Of a stretch of 64,000 nt of DNA, positions 1 through 9,615 are shown piece after piece; within the stretch, counting starts at the first letter, position 1; every line of letters begins with the position of its first letter. A program made the translations under genes and the position numbers. The notes beneath the pieces are model-generated. The model was not told the DNA's origin. It searched no databases and saw only the letters and a program-made list of their open reading frames with translations. Source of the stretch: Pseudoalteromonas byunsanensis. Its GTDB lineage: Bacteria > Pseudomonadota > Gammaproteobacteria > Enterobacterales > Alteromonadaceae. The stretch is taken from NCBI RefSeq assembly GCF_001854475.1, contig NZ_MNAN01000028.1:272088-336087 (forward strand), written 5' to 3'.

Positions 1-188
1 ATAGGGCTACCGAGGACGAACAACACTTGCTCGCGAGTCATATTGACACGTAGTTTATCTACATCTGACTGCTCTAAAAAGTTACCTTGTGGCACATTGA
101 TGCGGTATACCCAACTTGAGCAACCAGATAACATCACAGTAATTACAACAGCACTGAGCCATACAGAAAGGGATTTATTAGACAGCAT
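1..188 (-). CDS. bamE: BamE (SmpA/OmlA) outer-membrane assembly lipoprotein, 3' part outside window
   Basis: Only the first 62 codons lie in the window; the gene runs off its left edge. The translation has a signal peptide ending in the lipobox LSGC (Cys23), followed by SSWVYRINVPQGNFLEQ and then VDKLRVNMTREQVLFVLGSP. The WVYR-IxxPQGN-LEQ and MTxEQVxxVLGSP pattern is characteristic of BamE. BamE is an accessory lipoprotein of the BAM complex, which folds beta-barrel proteins into the outer membrane. The start ATG at 186-188 is supported by the signal peptide directly after it. It is transcribed divergently from the GIY-YIG gene. Confidence 0.9.
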   Translation of the reverse strand, partial: MLSNKSLSVWLSAVVITVMLSGCSSWVYRINVPQGNFLEQSDVDKLRVNMTREQVLFVLGSP

Positions 189-310
189 GTATTTGTGTAT
201 CCTTATTTTGTGTTATTTGCATGATACTGATTAAGCGCAGAAGGTAAAGCTTCTTGTGGAACTTCGACCATGCATGCAGGAAAAAGTTTCTCTATAGTAG
301 GTATTTTGAC

Positions 311-631
311 ATGGTGACAGAACCAAAAAACACCAGAAAATGGTTTGTTTATATTGTAGAAACAAAGTTTGGTCACTGGTATACGGGAATAACCACGGAT
401 GTCGCGAAGCGATTAGAGGCACATAGTTCAGGTACTGGTGCTAAAAACTTAAAAGGAAAGGGACCATTAACATTGATATTTAGTCATCCAGTGGGTGACA
501 AAAGTGAAGCCAGTAAATTAGAGTGGCAAATAAAAAAGCTATCAAAGACACAAAAAATTCAGCTGGTGCAATCTAAAGGGCAATCAAGTAACGCGACCAT
601 AAAATCACTAATGAAATTGACTACGTGTTGA
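311..631 (+). CDS. GIY-YIG nuclease superfamily protein (YhbQ/UPF0213 type)
   Basis: A small single-domain protein of about 106 residues. The motif VYIVE...HWYTGITTDVAKRLEAH matches the GIY-YIG core, followed by the KxLxxKGPLTLIFSHPVGDKSEA segment typical of the YhbQ/UPF0213 family. Family members are stand-alone GIY-YIG domains of uncertain cellular role, possibly in DNA repair. The open frame extends upstream to 254, but the ATG at 311 leaves a normal-length domain and has AGTAGG about ten bases before it. The 3' end overlaps the convergent M28 peptidase gene by about 70 bases, which is unusual but both C-termini look genuine. Confidence 0.85.
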   Translation: MVTEPKNTRKWFVYIVETKFGHWYTGITTDVAKRLEAHSSGTGAKNLKGKGPLTLIFSHPVGDKSEASKLEWQIKKLSKTQKIQLVQSKGQSSNATIKSLMKLTTC

Positions 632-1548
632 TACTTTTCAAAATCTATTTGCTCAATTGTATCTTTGACACTGTGATGGTTTTTATCTTCTCCCATGCCA
701 AAATACAAATAGGGCAGTCCAGCTCGGTGAAAAGCATAGTGATCACTTGCTTTTAACCAATCGACACGCTCGGTGCCGACTAGTCTACGCATTCTTTGTG
801 GTGAGCTTGCGAGTTTTAATTTAAAGTCGTCTGCTTGTAAACGCGTTAACACGTCGACATAGGGCTTAGCTGTGCGTGAGTGCATTACATAGAGTGTGCT
901 CTTTTGATTTAATGCCAACATATCTAGGTTAATATTAAGCGCATACTCCTGTTTATTTATCTGGCTGGCGTAATGTTTAGCACCATGAAGCCCTTTTTCT
1001 TCGGCGTCAGTGGCAAGTAATATAACTGGATAAAAGCGTTTAGCATTTTTGAGTTGCTGCGCAACAGCCAATAAGGCAGCGGTGCCGGAGGCATTATCAT
1101 TCGCGCCTGCGTAGATTTTACTGCCTTTCGTACCCAAGTGGTCATAATGCGCAGAAACAACAATCGCTTTGCCACAGCGCTCGGTATTGCAGGGGAGTTT
1201 TGCGACGACGTTATGACCGAAGGCTTGTGAGCTGAAGCCACTTTTGAAAGAAAAGCGTTGGTACTGTGTTTGAAGCCCTAACTGATTAAATCTCTCATAG
1301 AGAAATTGAGCGCTGATATTAGGCTCATCGCTGCCAGCATTTCTGCCCGCGTGTGCAGGGCTTGTGAGGGTCACTAAGTCATTGAATAGTTGTTGCGACA
1401 TCGCACTAGGCGATGCGCAACACAGTATGAGTGCACTAATTCTTAGCCACAGCTTGCAACCATTGTAACTTGCCTTGATAGCGGTTGCGGTCGTGGTCGA
1501 ATTCAGAGAGCTCGTAAGCTTTTGATAAATAATACTTGGCACGTTCAA
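559..1548 (-). CDS. Secreted M28-family zinc aminopeptidase
   Basis: Zinc-ligand motifs of clan MH/M28 peptidases are present in order: VSAHYDHLG, AGANDNASGTAAL, LLATDAEEKGLHGA, LNINLDM and a C-terminal HHSVKDTIE. The family releases N-terminal amino acids. A hydrophobic stretch (LWLRISALILCCASPSAMS) looks like a Sec signal ending near Ala-Met-Ser. The start is uncertain: the only in-frame ATG upstream of this stretch is at 1548, which overlaps the preceding TPR gene by 113 bases and adds 32 polar residues before the signal. A CTG at 1450-1452 would place the signal peptide directly at the N-terminus. No good ribosome-binding site was seen for either. It is probably translationally coupled to the upstream gene. 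Confidence 0.82.
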   Translation of the reverse strand: MNVPSIIYQKLTSSLNSTTTATAIKASYNGCKLWLRISALILCCASPSAMSQQLFNDLVTLTSPAHAGRNAGSDEPNISAQFLYERFNQLGLQTQYQRFSFKSGFSSQAFGHNVVAKLPCNTERCGKAIVVSAHYDHLGTKGSKIYAGANDNASGTAALLAVAQQLKNAKRFYPVILLATDAEEKGLHGAKHYASQINKQEYALNINLDMLALNQKSTLYVMHSRTAKPYVDVLTRLQADDFKLKLASSPQRMRRLVGTERVDWLKASDHYAFHRAGLPYLYFGMGEDKNHHSVKDTIEQIDFEKYQHVVNFISDFMVALLDCPLDCTS

Positions 1549-2614
1549 GGTCGTCTCTCAAATAATATACTTTTGCCATGCCAAAATAACTGTCGTGTAG
1601 ATTGTGATCAAGCTTTTTGGCTCTACGGAAGAATGAAAGGGCTTCAGAGTATTGTTGCGCATTAATTGCTTCATTACCTTTAACAATCAAGTAATACGGA
1701 TTACTTTTACGTTTGTCTTCAAGGCGTGCAAGAATCCTTTCACCTTCTTCTGTGCGTTCTGTGATTTTATAGAGTAATGCGAGATTGCCTAGCACATTAT
1801 TGTTTTCTGGATTGAGTGCTAATGCTTGCTCATAAGCCTGTTCAGCCTGTCGATGAAAACCTGCTACCCGATACAGAATTCCTAAGTTGCCCCATGCTCC
1901 CGAATATTCAGGGTCAGCTTTAACTGCGGCAGATAAGTAGCTGTAGGCTTTATCATTTTTCCCATTTACTAGCGCCATTGCGCCTTTGTTACTATAAAAC
2001 ATAGCTAAAATACGTTGCTTGCTAATGTTGGAAGTACTAAATGCTTGTCTGCGACTATTAGGGTCAAAGTCAATGACTATCGACTTTGGTCGTGTATACA
2101 AGATATGGCTGTTGTCTGCATTACGATTTGTTTCAGAAACCAGCAAATTTACATGGCCCGTCAGTAAGGAGTAGCCCTGGCTTTGGTCCCAATATTCAGG
2201 AATGTGAACCCGTTGAAATTGGGCATTAAACCCTAAGTGCTCTGCCAAACTATACGCTAGAATCGACAGCGATAGGCAGTTAGCATTTAAATTGTAGTAG
2301 GCTTGGGATGCAGTTAAGTTTGCGTCAGATTGATAAGCTAATGATGACTCACCGTTATCAACGAGAAACTGCATGAGTGCTTTAGTTTGTGTTAGTTGTG
2401 GTGTGCCACTTTTAAAAAAGAGCGTTAACTGTGAGGTTATTTTTGAATCCAGATGAAATACATCATGTTCAGATTCAACCGCAATGGGTTTGAACGCGCT
2501 ATTGAGCGCTATGCTCTGGTCGATAGGCACAGAGTTATGTGTGCTGTTACAGCCTGTCAGTGTTAGCGCACTCAATATGGCTGCTAGGCACAGAGTTTGT
2601 TTAAATGTCGGCAT
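1436..2614 (-). CDS. Transglutaminase-like/TPR lipoprotein
   Basis: The N-terminus is a lipoprotein signal with lipobox LTGC (Cys22). Residues about 70-190 resemble a transglutaminase-like fold: NANCLSLSILAYSLAEHLG (Cys113), TGHVNLLV (His154) and VIDFDP (Asp182/184) would form the Cys-His-Asp triad. From about 205 to the end there are several TPR units, for example SGAWGNLGILYRVAGFHRQA and NNVLGNLALLYKITER. Members of such families act as periplasmic scaffolds or cysteine proteases. The specific partner is unknown. It overlaps the downstream M28 peptidase gene, which suggests one transcript and related envelope functions. The triad assignment is by eye. Confidence 0.78.
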   Translation of the reverse strand: MPTFKQTLCLAAILSALTLTGCNSTHNSVPIDQSIALNSAFKPIAVESEHDVFHLDSKITSQLTLFFKSGTPQLTQTKALMQFLVDNGESSLAYQSDANLTASQAYYNLNANCLSLSILAYSLAEHLGFNAQFQRVHIPEYWDQSQGYSLLTGHVNLLVSETNRNADNSHILYTRPKSIVIDFDPNSRRQAFSTSNISKQRILAMFYSNKGAMALVNGKNDKAYSYLSAAVKADPEYSGAWGNLGILYRVAGFHRQAEQAYEQALALNPENNNVLGNLALLYKITERTEEGERILARLEDKRKSNPYYLIVKGNEAINAQQYSEALSFFRRAKKLDHNLHDSYFGMAKVYYLRDDLERAKYYLSKAYELSEFDHDRNRYQGKLQWLQAVAKN

Positions 2615-2788
2615 AACATATTTCCTAATACTGCTACATATCTATAGCATAGTTGATATTTCAAGCGCTTTGATAGTTGAAGAGTTACAAATTATTTCGA
2701 TTGCTATATAAAGAAGACCGATACGAAAGCATAAATATTTCACAATAGATGATGGAATATATGTAATGTCTTTTGAGGGGAGAAGTTT

Positions 2789-2806
2789 GGCGGCCTTACG
2801 ACCGCC
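2789..2806 (-). terminator. Weak hairpin downstream of chemoreceptor gene
   Basis: GGCGG at 2789-2793 pairs with CCGCC at 2802-2806, 15 bases beyond the stop codon of the minus-strand chemoreceptor. There is only a weak T-rich tail, so it may be a poor terminator. Confidence 0.4.
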
Positions 2807-2821
2807 ATTAGTAAAGCTTAA

Positions 2822-4732
2822 TTACTGTTCAAAACTTGCAACTAGATCGTCAAGAGATTTCGCTGAATCAGCGAGTGCTTGAATCGCATGCTCTGTATTT
2901 AGCTGCGCACTTGTCACTTCATCACTGATGGTACTGATGTGTTCAATACTGCGTCCAACATCAGCAACAACATTACTTTGTTGTTCAGTTGCTGCTGCGA
3001 TAAGTGTTGTCATATCATTAATTTGGTTTGCCGCTTCAGTCACATCAGACATTAACTCGACTGATGTTTGCATGCTTTCTACGCTCTGTTCAGCCTGTTG
3101 TTTAGACTGATTGATCTGCGCCACAATGGCGTCCGATGTTTGAGTAAGCTCACTGATGGTTGCTTGTATTTCATCGGTTGATTTTGAGGTTCTGCTCGCA
3201 AGGGCACGAACTTCATCTGCGACTACAGCGAACCCTCTGCCATGTTCTCCGGCCCGGGCTGATTCAATAGCTGCATTGAGCGCCAACAAGTTAGTTTGTT
3301 CTGAAATACCGCGAATTGCATCAACGATATTGGCAATTGACTGCGTTTTTTGTACCAAGGTTTCAACTTCGTGTGCTGTGGCGTCAATATCACCAGCGAG
3401 TGTTTGCAGAATTTGTTGACTCTGTCGAACACGCTGATGACTTTGTTCAGATGAAGCTTTGCCTTGTTCGGTGAGTTTTGCGGAATTGTTGGCACTACCA
3501 GCAATTTCTTGTACGGTCGCCCCCATTTCATTGATAGCTGCAGCGACGCTAATGGTTTGAGATTTTTGCTCATCCAATGCTTTTGAGTTTTTGATACTTT
3601 GCTCGAAAACCTGTTCACTAGCGGTGCGGATATCACGGCTTTCACTGGCAACCATTTTGATTGCAGATTCAATCTTTGAAATAAACTCGTTGAAACCGTC
3701 TGCCAACGCTTGTAATTCAGGTTGGTTGGATTGCGGTACTCGGTAATGGAGTTTGGCGTCGCCACTGCCCAAACGCGCGAATAGCTGTGCCATGTTGGAC
3801 AGTGGAGCGCTCAGATTCTTGGCCATCAATAAGCTGATAAAGCTGGCGATGACAGCTGTGATCAGTGAGAACAATATAATTTGCCACTGTAGAGAATTTG
3901 TTTCCTCAAATATTTCTTTGGATGGTACTTGCGCGATAACGTATAGATCTGTTTGTTCTATCGGGCTTGCAGCAACGATGGTATTGCGACCATCAATGAC
4001 AAAGGTACTGGAGGAAAAAGTTTTGCTAGTTAACAATAGATTGTTGGCATTACGGCCATAAAAGTCACTCAGATTAGACTTAGCGACCTTAGAAGCGTCA
4101 GGGTGAAGTTGCACCTGGCCTTGTGAGTTTACTACGTATACATAACCCGTTTTTTCTATTTTCATTTCGCTTAGCATACGTTGCATATCATCAATACTTT
4201 TAGCCAACCCAGCTAAACCAATACCATTGGTTTGCTGATGATTTACGAACATTTTTACATCACCGGGCGCTTCTTGAAAAATACTAATAGAGAACGGCTC
4301 ACCACTTTGAGTAAAACCAAAAAACCAACCGTCTTGTTGTTGATTTAGAACGCGCAGAAAGCCTTCTTGGTTCCAATATTGGGCGCTTTGGCGGTTTGCC
4401 CAAGACGCTGTAACCAAGTCATACTGATCAGCAATACGCTTAAGTTCATCCACCAGTATTTGTTCATTTAACTTACCTTGCTTTGCCATCTCGACAATGA
4501 ATTTATTACTGGAGAGTTGTTGTGCTGCACTTTTTAGTTGCAAAATTTGTTGTGCTATTGATTTATTTATACTCTCTACTTTGCTTGGCAGTTCCGACTC
4601 TAACATCCTTTTTTCAGTCATGGTCTTGGCACTATAAATCGCAGTGGCTCCAATGACACTGGCAACAATAATTGCGATTAAACTACCCAGTAGGGTGATC
4701 CTTTGAGTGATAGATAAGTTATACATCCGCAT
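2822..4732 (-). CDS. Methyl-accepting chemotaxis protein
   Basis: The 636-residue protein has the classic transducer layout: a transmembrane helix at about 12-32, a periplasmic sensor region with Cache-like features ([23 protein letters not shown]) to about 280, a second transmembrane helix at about 283-303, a HAMP region, and a cytoplasmic coiled-coil signalling domain. The hairpin tip [19 protein letters not shown] followed by [15 protein letters not shown] is diagnostic for binding CheA/CheW. The Cache pattern suggests a small-molecule ligand that cannot be named from sequence. It stands alone; no chemotaxis kinase genes are nearby. Confidence 0.95.
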   Translation of the reverse strand: MRMYNLSITQRITLLGSLIAIIVASVIGATAIYSAKTMTEKRMLESELPSKVESINKSIAQQILQLKSAAQQLSSNKFIVEMAKQGKLNEQILVDELKRIADQYDLVTASWANRQSAQYWNQEGFLRVLNQQQDGWFFGFTQSGEPFSISIFQEAPGDVKMFVNHQQTNGIGLAGLAKSIDDMQRMLSEMKIEKTGYVYVVNSQGQVQLHPDASKVAKSNLSDFYGRNANNLLLTSKTFSSSTFVIDGRNTIVAASPIEQTDLYVIAQVPSKEIFEETNSLQWQIILFSLITAVIASFISLLMAKNLSAPLSNMAQLFARLGSGDAKLHYRVPQSNQPELQALADGFNEFISKIESAIKMVASESRDIRTASEQVFEQSIKNSKALDEQKSQTISVAAAINEMGATVQEIAGSANNSAKLTEQGKASSEQSHQRVRQSQQILQTLAGDIDATAHEVETLVQKTQSIANIVDAIRGISEQTNLLALNAAIESARAGEHGRGFAVVADEVRALASRTSKSTDEIQATISELTQTSDAIVAQINQSKQQAEQSVESMQTSVELMSDVTEAANQINDMTTLIAAATEQQSNVVADVGRSIEHISTISDEVTSAQLNTEHAIQALADSAKSLDDLVASFEQ

Positions 4733-4920
4733 TTAATTACACTTTTTACCGAACTGAATTAAATATTCTAGCATAAGGGATTATTAGGGCATATTATTTC
4801 TGCACTCAAAGTTTCCGATGTGTTTGTAAACACAGGTTTTATTATATAAACCTGTAAATTAGTTATATAACTCTAATTCGCGATTTATATCGGAAGTGCG
4901 TGTATATTGGAACTAAAATA

Positions 4921-4952
4921 GAAAAAGCCCATCGCATAGGCTGATGGGCTTT
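4921..4952 (-). terminator. Intrinsic terminator of ilvC
   Basis: A perfect 10-bp stem, AAAGCCCATC (4924-4933) with GATGGGCTTT (4943-4952), followed in the minus direction by a T-run. It lies 66 bases beyond the ilvC stop codon. Confidence 0.88.
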
Positions 4953-5017
4953 GGTTTCTAACAAGCGAACTGTTAAAAACTGGCAAGGTTGTTCAGTCAC
5001 TTGCCTAGGGAGAGGGC

Positions 5018-6490
5018 TTAAACGATTTTTTTCATCGCTGACATGTAACCACGTAATGTTTCACCAATCGCTTCAACTGGATGGTTACGGATCGCATGAT
5101 TCACCTTGATCAGAGCCTGATTATCAACGTAGTTATTACTATCGCTTAGACCTTGACCAATCACATCCGTATTCACTTTGCTCATAAATGGCTTAAGTAG
5201 TGGTAAACATGCATGGTTATACAAATAACAGCCGTACTCTGCCGTATCAGAAATTGTTCTATTCATTTCAAACAACTTTTTACGAGCAATGGTATTGGCA
5301 ATCAACGGTGTTTCGTGTAGCGATTCATAATAAGCTGACTCATCAATGATGCCCGCTGCGGTCATGGTTTCAAAGGCTAGTTCAACGCCAGCTTTTACCA
5401 TTGCAACCATCAAAATACCCTTGTCAAAGAAAGTTTGCTCACTAATTTCTTCATCGGTATTTTGCTGTTTTTCAAACGCAGTATTAGCGGTTTCTTCGCG
5501 CCATGAAAGTAGTTTGGCGTCGTCTTCTGCCCAATCTGCCATCATGCCTTTTGAGAACTCGCCACTGATGATGTCGTCCATATGCTTGTTGTACAGAGGA
5601 CGCATTATTTGCTTTAGTTCTTCACTTAGTTCAAACGCCTTTAATTTGGCAGGGTTTGATAAGCGGTCCATCATATTAGTGATACCGCCGTGCTTTAATG
5701 CTTCGGTGATCACTTCCCAACCATACTGGATTAGTTTTGAAGCGTAGCTGGCATCGACACCTTGCTCGACCATTTTGTCAAAACAAAGTAGTGAGCCTGT
5801 TTGTAGCATACCGCACAGGATAGTTTGCTCGCCCATCAGATCTGATTTTACTTCTGCTATAAATGAAGAATGTAGCACGCCAGCTTTATGGCCACCTGTA
5901 CCCGCCGCGTAAGCTTTAGCCTGAGCTAAGCCTTTTCCTTCTGGGTCGTTCTCTGGGTGAACTGCGATAAGCGTTGGTACACCAAAGCCACGCTTGTACT
6001 CTTCTCGTACTTCGGTTCCTGGACACTTAGGTGCAACCATGATTACAGTAATATCTTCACGTACTTGCATACCTTCTTCAACGATATTAAAACCGTGTGA
6101 GTAGGCAAGTGTAGAGCCTTGTTTCATCAGTGGCATAATTGCCGTTACAACTGAGCTATGTTGCTTATCTGGTGTTAGGTTAAGCACAAGATCTGCACTG
6201 GGAATAAGTTCTTCATAAGTGCCTACAGTAAAGCCATTTTCAGAAGCATTGAGGAACGACTGGCGCTTTTCTTTGATAGCTGATTCACGTAGTGCATAGC
6301 TTACATCTAAGCCTGAATCACGTAGGTTTAATCCTTGATTTAAACCTTGTGCGCCACAGCCAACAATGACCAGTTTTTTACCTTCTAATACCTTTACCCC
6401 GCCATCAAATTCTCTAGGGTCCATAAATTCGCACTGTGCTAATTGAGCAAGTTGCTCTCTTAGGGGTAATGTATTGAAATAGTTCGCCAT
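5018..6490 (-). CDS. ilvC: Ketol-acid reductoisomerase (NADP+), class II
   Basis: IlvC catalyses alkyl migration and NADPH-dependent reduction of acetolactate or acetohydroxybutyrate in isoleucine and valine synthesis. The 490-residue length matches the long enterobacterial class II enzyme. The dinucleotide loop GCGAQG is at residues 44-49, and Arg68, Arg76 and Ser78 in [12 protein letters not shown] are the NADPH-recognition residues known in the E. coli enzyme. Downstream are the [18 protein letters not shown] and duplicated C-terminal knotted segments. It is divergent from ilvY across a 123-base gap, the arrangement of E. coli, where IlvY activates ilvC when substrates accumulate. Confidence 0.97.
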   Translation of the reverse strand: MANYFNTLPLREQLAQLAQCEFMDPREFDGGVKVLEGKKLVIVGCGAQGLNQGLNLRDSGLDVSYALRESAIKEKRQSFLNASENGFTVGTYEELIPSADLVLNLTPDKQHSSVVTAIMPLMKQGSTLAYSHGFNIVEEGMQVREDITVIMVAPKCPGTEVREEYKRGFGVPTLIAVHPENDPEGKGLAQAKAYAAGTGGHKAGVLHSSFIAEVKSDLMGEQTILCGMLQTGSLLCFDKMVEQGVDASYASKLIQYGWEVITEALKHGGITNMMDRLSNPAKLKAFELSEELKQIMRPLYNKHMDDIISGEFSKGMMADWAEDDAKLLSWREETANTAFEKQQNTDEEISEQTFFDKGILMVAMVKAGVELAFETMTAAGIIDESAYYESLHETPLIANTIARKKLFEMNRTISDTAEYGCYLYNHACLPLLKPFMSKVNTDVIGQGLSDSNNYVDNQALIKVNHAIRNHPVEAIGETLRGYMSAMKKIV

Positions 6491-6564
6491 GATATTACCT
6501 TTATAAAATCACTTGTTGTTAGAAATAATGATAGGTTGAGCATAAGCGCTGTTATTAATTACGT

Positions 6565-6598
6565 AAAATGATATATTTGAATTATTATATTTCATTTT
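6565..6598. promoter_or_regulatory. Candidate IlvY operator between ilvC and ilvY
   Basis: An imperfect palindrome pairs AAAATGATATA (6565-6575) with TATTTCATTTT (6588-6598) in the divergent gap. Its position next to a LysR-family gene and its target is as expected for an operator; the assignment is inference. Confidence 0.45.
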
Positions 6599-6613
6599 GT
6601 GAAAGGTGAGATT

Positions 6614-7507
6614 GTGGACCACAAGCAATTAGGGTACTTCCTAACTTTGGCTGAGACATTGCATTTTGCAAGAGCCAGTGAATTATGTCATGTGAGTGCA
6701 CCCACACTAAGCAGACAGATCAAACAGCTTGAGCAAGAGTTGGGCACTGAGCTTTTTATTCGTGACAACCGCAGTGTTATTTTAACACCGCACGGTAAAG
6801 CGTTTGTAGATTACGCCCAAGCCACATTAGCCAAATGGCGGCAGTTTAAAAGTCAGTGTCAAGATAATGAAGGTCCGCTAAGTGGAGAGTTGAGTATGTA
6901 TTGCTCTGTTACTGCCACTTATAGCTTTACCTATGAGCTATTTGCCTCGTTTCGTAAACAATTTCCAGCGGTTGAGTTAAATCTTAATACGGGCGATCCG
7001 GCATTTTCGATTAATCATGTACAAACAGGTAAAGAAGATCTTGCGGTGGCGGTGAAGCCATCGACGCTGCCTCAAGGCCTGGCATATCTACCACTCGGTA
7101 AGTCACAACTTGTTATCATCGCGCCTGTAATGGATTGTCCGCTCACAGATGTTTTAAATCAATTTCACAATAGTAGTGCGCTGTGGGCTAACTTACCCTT
7201 TATTATGCCTGAACATGGTGTGCTTAAAGAGCGCGTTGATGCGTTTTGCACTTCGCAAAAGCTTACGCCCAAAGTTTACGCCCATGTATCGGGACATGAA
7301 GCAATGGTTGCTCTAGCAAGTTTAGGCTTTGGTGTGGCATGTGTACCACAAATTGTGTTGGATCAAAGTCCTTTTAAGCAACAAGTGCAATACTTGGATA
7401 CCCGAGGAATGCTAGATGACATTGAAATCGGGCTTGTTTGCAAACAAAAGCGACTGCAAGACCCCGTTGTTAATGCATTATGGCAGTGTGCGATGACGCT
7501 CTTTTAA
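6614..7507 (+). CDS. ilvY: LysR-family activator of ilvC
   Basis: The N-terminal helix-turn-helix (LAETLHFARASELCHVSAPT then LSRQIKQLEQELG and LFIRDNRSVILTPHG) is typical LysR and very close to E. coli IlvY, followed by an effector-binding domain of about 200 residues. I chose the GTG at 6614 because AAAGGTGAG sits just before it and the resulting start (MDHKQLGYFLTLAE) aligns with IlvY; an in-frame GTG at 6599 would add five residues. Divergence from ilvC supports the identification. The expected co-inducers are acetolactate and acetohydroxybutyrate, as known for IlvY. Confidence 0.92.
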   Translation: MDHKQLGYFLTLAETLHFARASELCHVSAPTLSRQIKQLEQELGTELFIRDNRSVILTPHGKAFVDYAQATLAKWRQFKSQCQDNEGPLSGELSMYCSVTATYSFTYELFASFRKQFPAVELNLNTGDPAFSINHVQTGKEDLAVAVKPSTLPQGLAYLPLGKSQLVIIAPVMDCPLTDVLNQFHNSSALWANLPFIMPEHGVLKERVDAFCTSQKLTPKVYAHVSGHEAMVALASLGFGVACVPQIVLDQSPFKQQVQYLDTRGMLDDIEIGLVCKQKRLQDPVVNALWQCAMTLF

Positions 7508-7710
7508 GTATGTATATTATTGTACTTTTAAAAATGATAATGCGACCAAGGTGACTTGTGGCCTACAGCAGACTTGGCAAACGACTAGTCACCTCAAATT
7601 GTTTAAAAGCAAGTATTTATCTGACTAATGAGTTAATAGGCTCGAGAGTGTTATTTACAGGCTCGTCATAGTTTGTTGACGATTTTCCCGAACTTTATGC
7701 AGGCAACGCA

Positions 7711-7745
7711 AATAATATTGATTGTCATTTAGATATGTGTATACT
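7711..7745 (+). promoter_or_regulatory. Putative Fur-controlled promoter of the iron locus
   Basis: AATAATATTGATTGTCATT (7711-7729) matches about 11 of 19 positions of the Fur box. It overlaps a -35-like TTGATT (7718-7723), 16 bases before a TATACT -10 element (7740-7745). Its position before a TonB-receptor/imelysin operon supports iron control. The match is partial. Confidence 0.5.
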
Positions 7746-7798
7746 TTACTCCCAGATCAAGAAATATAAATATTAATAATTTTCTGAGGAAATCATTG

Positions 7799-9529
7799 AT
7801 GATTTTACGAAAGTCTCTCTTAGCTACTTCTATTGTTGTTGCAACACTTGGTTTAACCGCATGTGGCGGCTCAAGTTCTAGCGATTCAACGACTAATCCA
7901 GATACAGATACATCAACTAATAAAGCACCGACAGCTATTACGCTTACAGCGCAAGGTGATGTAAATGAGAATGTAGCAGGTCAGGTGATTGGTACATTGG
8001 CTGCAACCGATGCCGATGCAAACGAAACATTCACTTTCACAACTGAAGATGAGCGTTTTAAAATTGATGGTACTTCAATCGCGTTAATGCCAAAAGTGAC
8101 GCTAGACTATGAAGCTGAACAAGAAGTATCAGTTGACGTTACCGTAAAAGACAAGGCTAACAATACGTTTACGCAAACGTTAACTTTTGCGGTTAAAGAC
8201 GCGCAAGACTATGACTTTGTTAACGGCACAACGGGTGAGTCTAGCGTATCTTACTCAGGTCAAATTGCACGCCACGTGTTAATCAAAGAGCTTTACAACT
8301 ACATCGGTGGTTTAACTGCAGACGCAAAAAATATGACGGCTGATGAGTTATTAGCGCAGTTGAACAAATATTACAAAATCGCTGATACCGAATATGATGC
8401 AATCGCCCAAGGCATGACGCTGACGGTAGTTGACGAATCTAAGCAAGCCACTCTAGCTGCTATTTCAGGCAGTCACAAAGACTTAAGCGGTAAAATTGCT
8501 GGTAACGATGCAAAAGGTCAACACAAAGTTTGGTCTGATGGTACAAGCTTTGAAGGCTGGGCAGGCCTTGAGACTAACACGCCTGAAGGCCTAATCAACG
8601 CATTGTTTGCTCAATTGGTTGAGAATGTACAGGCTCCTTCTGTTATTACGCCAAACGGCAAAGAAATCGAAACGCTTTATGTAACGGCTGATGGTGTTGA
8701 TCTTAAGCAATTAACACAAAAATTCTTATACGGTGCAGTGGCGTTCTCACAAGGTACAGATGATTACCTAGATAACGCGACAGAAGGCAAAGGGCTATTA
8801 ACTAGCAACATCATTGAAGGTGATGCAAAGTACAGTGACCTTGAGCACCAATGGGATGAAGGCTTTGGTTACTTCGGTGCAGCGCGTAACTACGCAAGCT
8901 ACACAGACGAAGAAGTCGCAGGTAAAGGCGGCCGTGACGACTGGCAGGGTTATAACGATTATAATGCTGACGATAAAATTGACTTAAACTCTGAGTATAA
9001 CTTTGGTAACTCAACTAATGCTGCAAAGCGTGACCTTGGTTCAGATGGTGTAACTGATTACAGCAAAGATGCATTCGATGCGTTTTTCGCGGGTCGCAAG
9101 CTTATTTCTGACAACGTGGGTACTGAATTAACAGATGCTCAGTTGGACGAACTAAAAGCATACGCCGTTGCTGCTACAGCGGCGTGGGAGAAGTCAATCT
9201 CTGCCACTGTGGTTCATTACATCAATGATACGGTTGCAGATTTAGAAGAAATGAAAGCAGGAACCTATGAAGCTGATAAGTTTGTGACCTTAGCTAAGCA
9301 TTGGTCAGAAATGAAAGGCTTTGCACTAAACCTGCAATTCAACCCTGAGTCACCGTTCAACAGCGAAGCCAATGCTGGCAAGTTTGCGCAAATGAATGAG
9401 CTGATGGGTAACAAGCCTGTGGTTGGTGCAGAGGCAGATATGCAAGCGTACATTGCACAACTGCAACAAGCGCGTGATATCTTAGAGCAAGTATATGGCT
9501 TTGACGCCGATGTTGTTGCCAACTGGTAA
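7799..9529 (+). CDS. DUF4856 lipoprotein with cadherin-like N-terminal domain
   Basis: A lipoprotein signal ends in the lipobox LTACGG, followed by a Ser/Asp/Thr linker. Residues about 40-135 form a cadherin-like repeat (NENVAGQVIGTLAATDADAN, DVTVKDKANNTFTQTLTFAV). The remaining 440 residues match my recollection of DUF4856, including WDEGFGYFGAARNYASYTDE. DUF4856 genes commonly neighbour imelysin and TonB-receptor genes, as here, suggesting an iron-responsive surface protein. The ATG at 7799 follows GAGGA by nine bases; a TTG directly before it is less likely. The biochemical function is unknown. A strong hairpin follows the gene. Confidence 0.8.
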   Translation: MILRKSLLATSIVVATLGLTACGGSSSSDSTTNPDTDTSTNKAPTAITLTAQGDVNENVAGQVIGTLAATDADANETFTFTTEDERFKIDGTSIALMPKVTLDYEAEQEVSVDVTVKDKANNTFTQTLTFAVKDAQDYDFVNGTTGESSVSYSGQIARHVLIKELYNYIGGLTADAKNMTADELLAQLNKYYKIADTEYDAIAQGMTLTVVDESKQATLAAISGSHKDLSGKIAGNDAKGQHKVWSDGTSFEGWAGLETNTPEGLINALFAQLVENVQAPSVITPNGKEIETLYVTADGVDLKQLTQKFLYGAVAFSQGTDDYLDNATEGKGLLTSNIIEGDAKYSDLEHQWDEGFGYFGAARNYASYTDEEVAGKGGRDDWQGYNDYNADDKIDLNSEYNFGNSTNAAKRDLGSDGVTDYSKDAFDAFFAGRKLISDNVGTELTDAQLDELKAYAVAATAAWEKSISATVVHYINDTVADLEEMKAGTYEADKFVTLAKHWSEMKGFALNLQFNPESPFNSEANAGKFAQMNELMGNKPVVGAEADMQAYIAQLQQARDILEQVYGFDADVVANW

Positions 9530-9553
9530 TTAACACACAAGTCACACTTTCTA

Positions 9554-9583
9554 AAAAGGTTAGCTTTTAGGAGCTAACCTTTT
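9554..9583 (+). terminator. Intra-operon terminator or attenuator
   Basis: A perfect 11-bp stem, AAAAGGTTAGC (9554-9564) with GCTAACCTTTT (9573-9583), between the DUF4856 and imelysin genes. The T-run is four bases. The next ribosome-binding site begins about 22 bases later, so read-through probably supplies the downstream genes at a lower level. Confidence 0.75.
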
Positions 9584-9615
9584 GTCGTATAAAAATTCTA
9601 TAAAAGAGGCAATTG

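Noticed and set aside
43..234. Open frame opposite bamE
   Set aside because: It lies antisense to the clear bamE lipoprotein sequence.
7549..7594. AGGTGACT/AGTCACCT inverted repeat after ilvY
   Set aside because: Eight-base arms with a 30-base loop and no T-run; too weak to call a terminator or operator.
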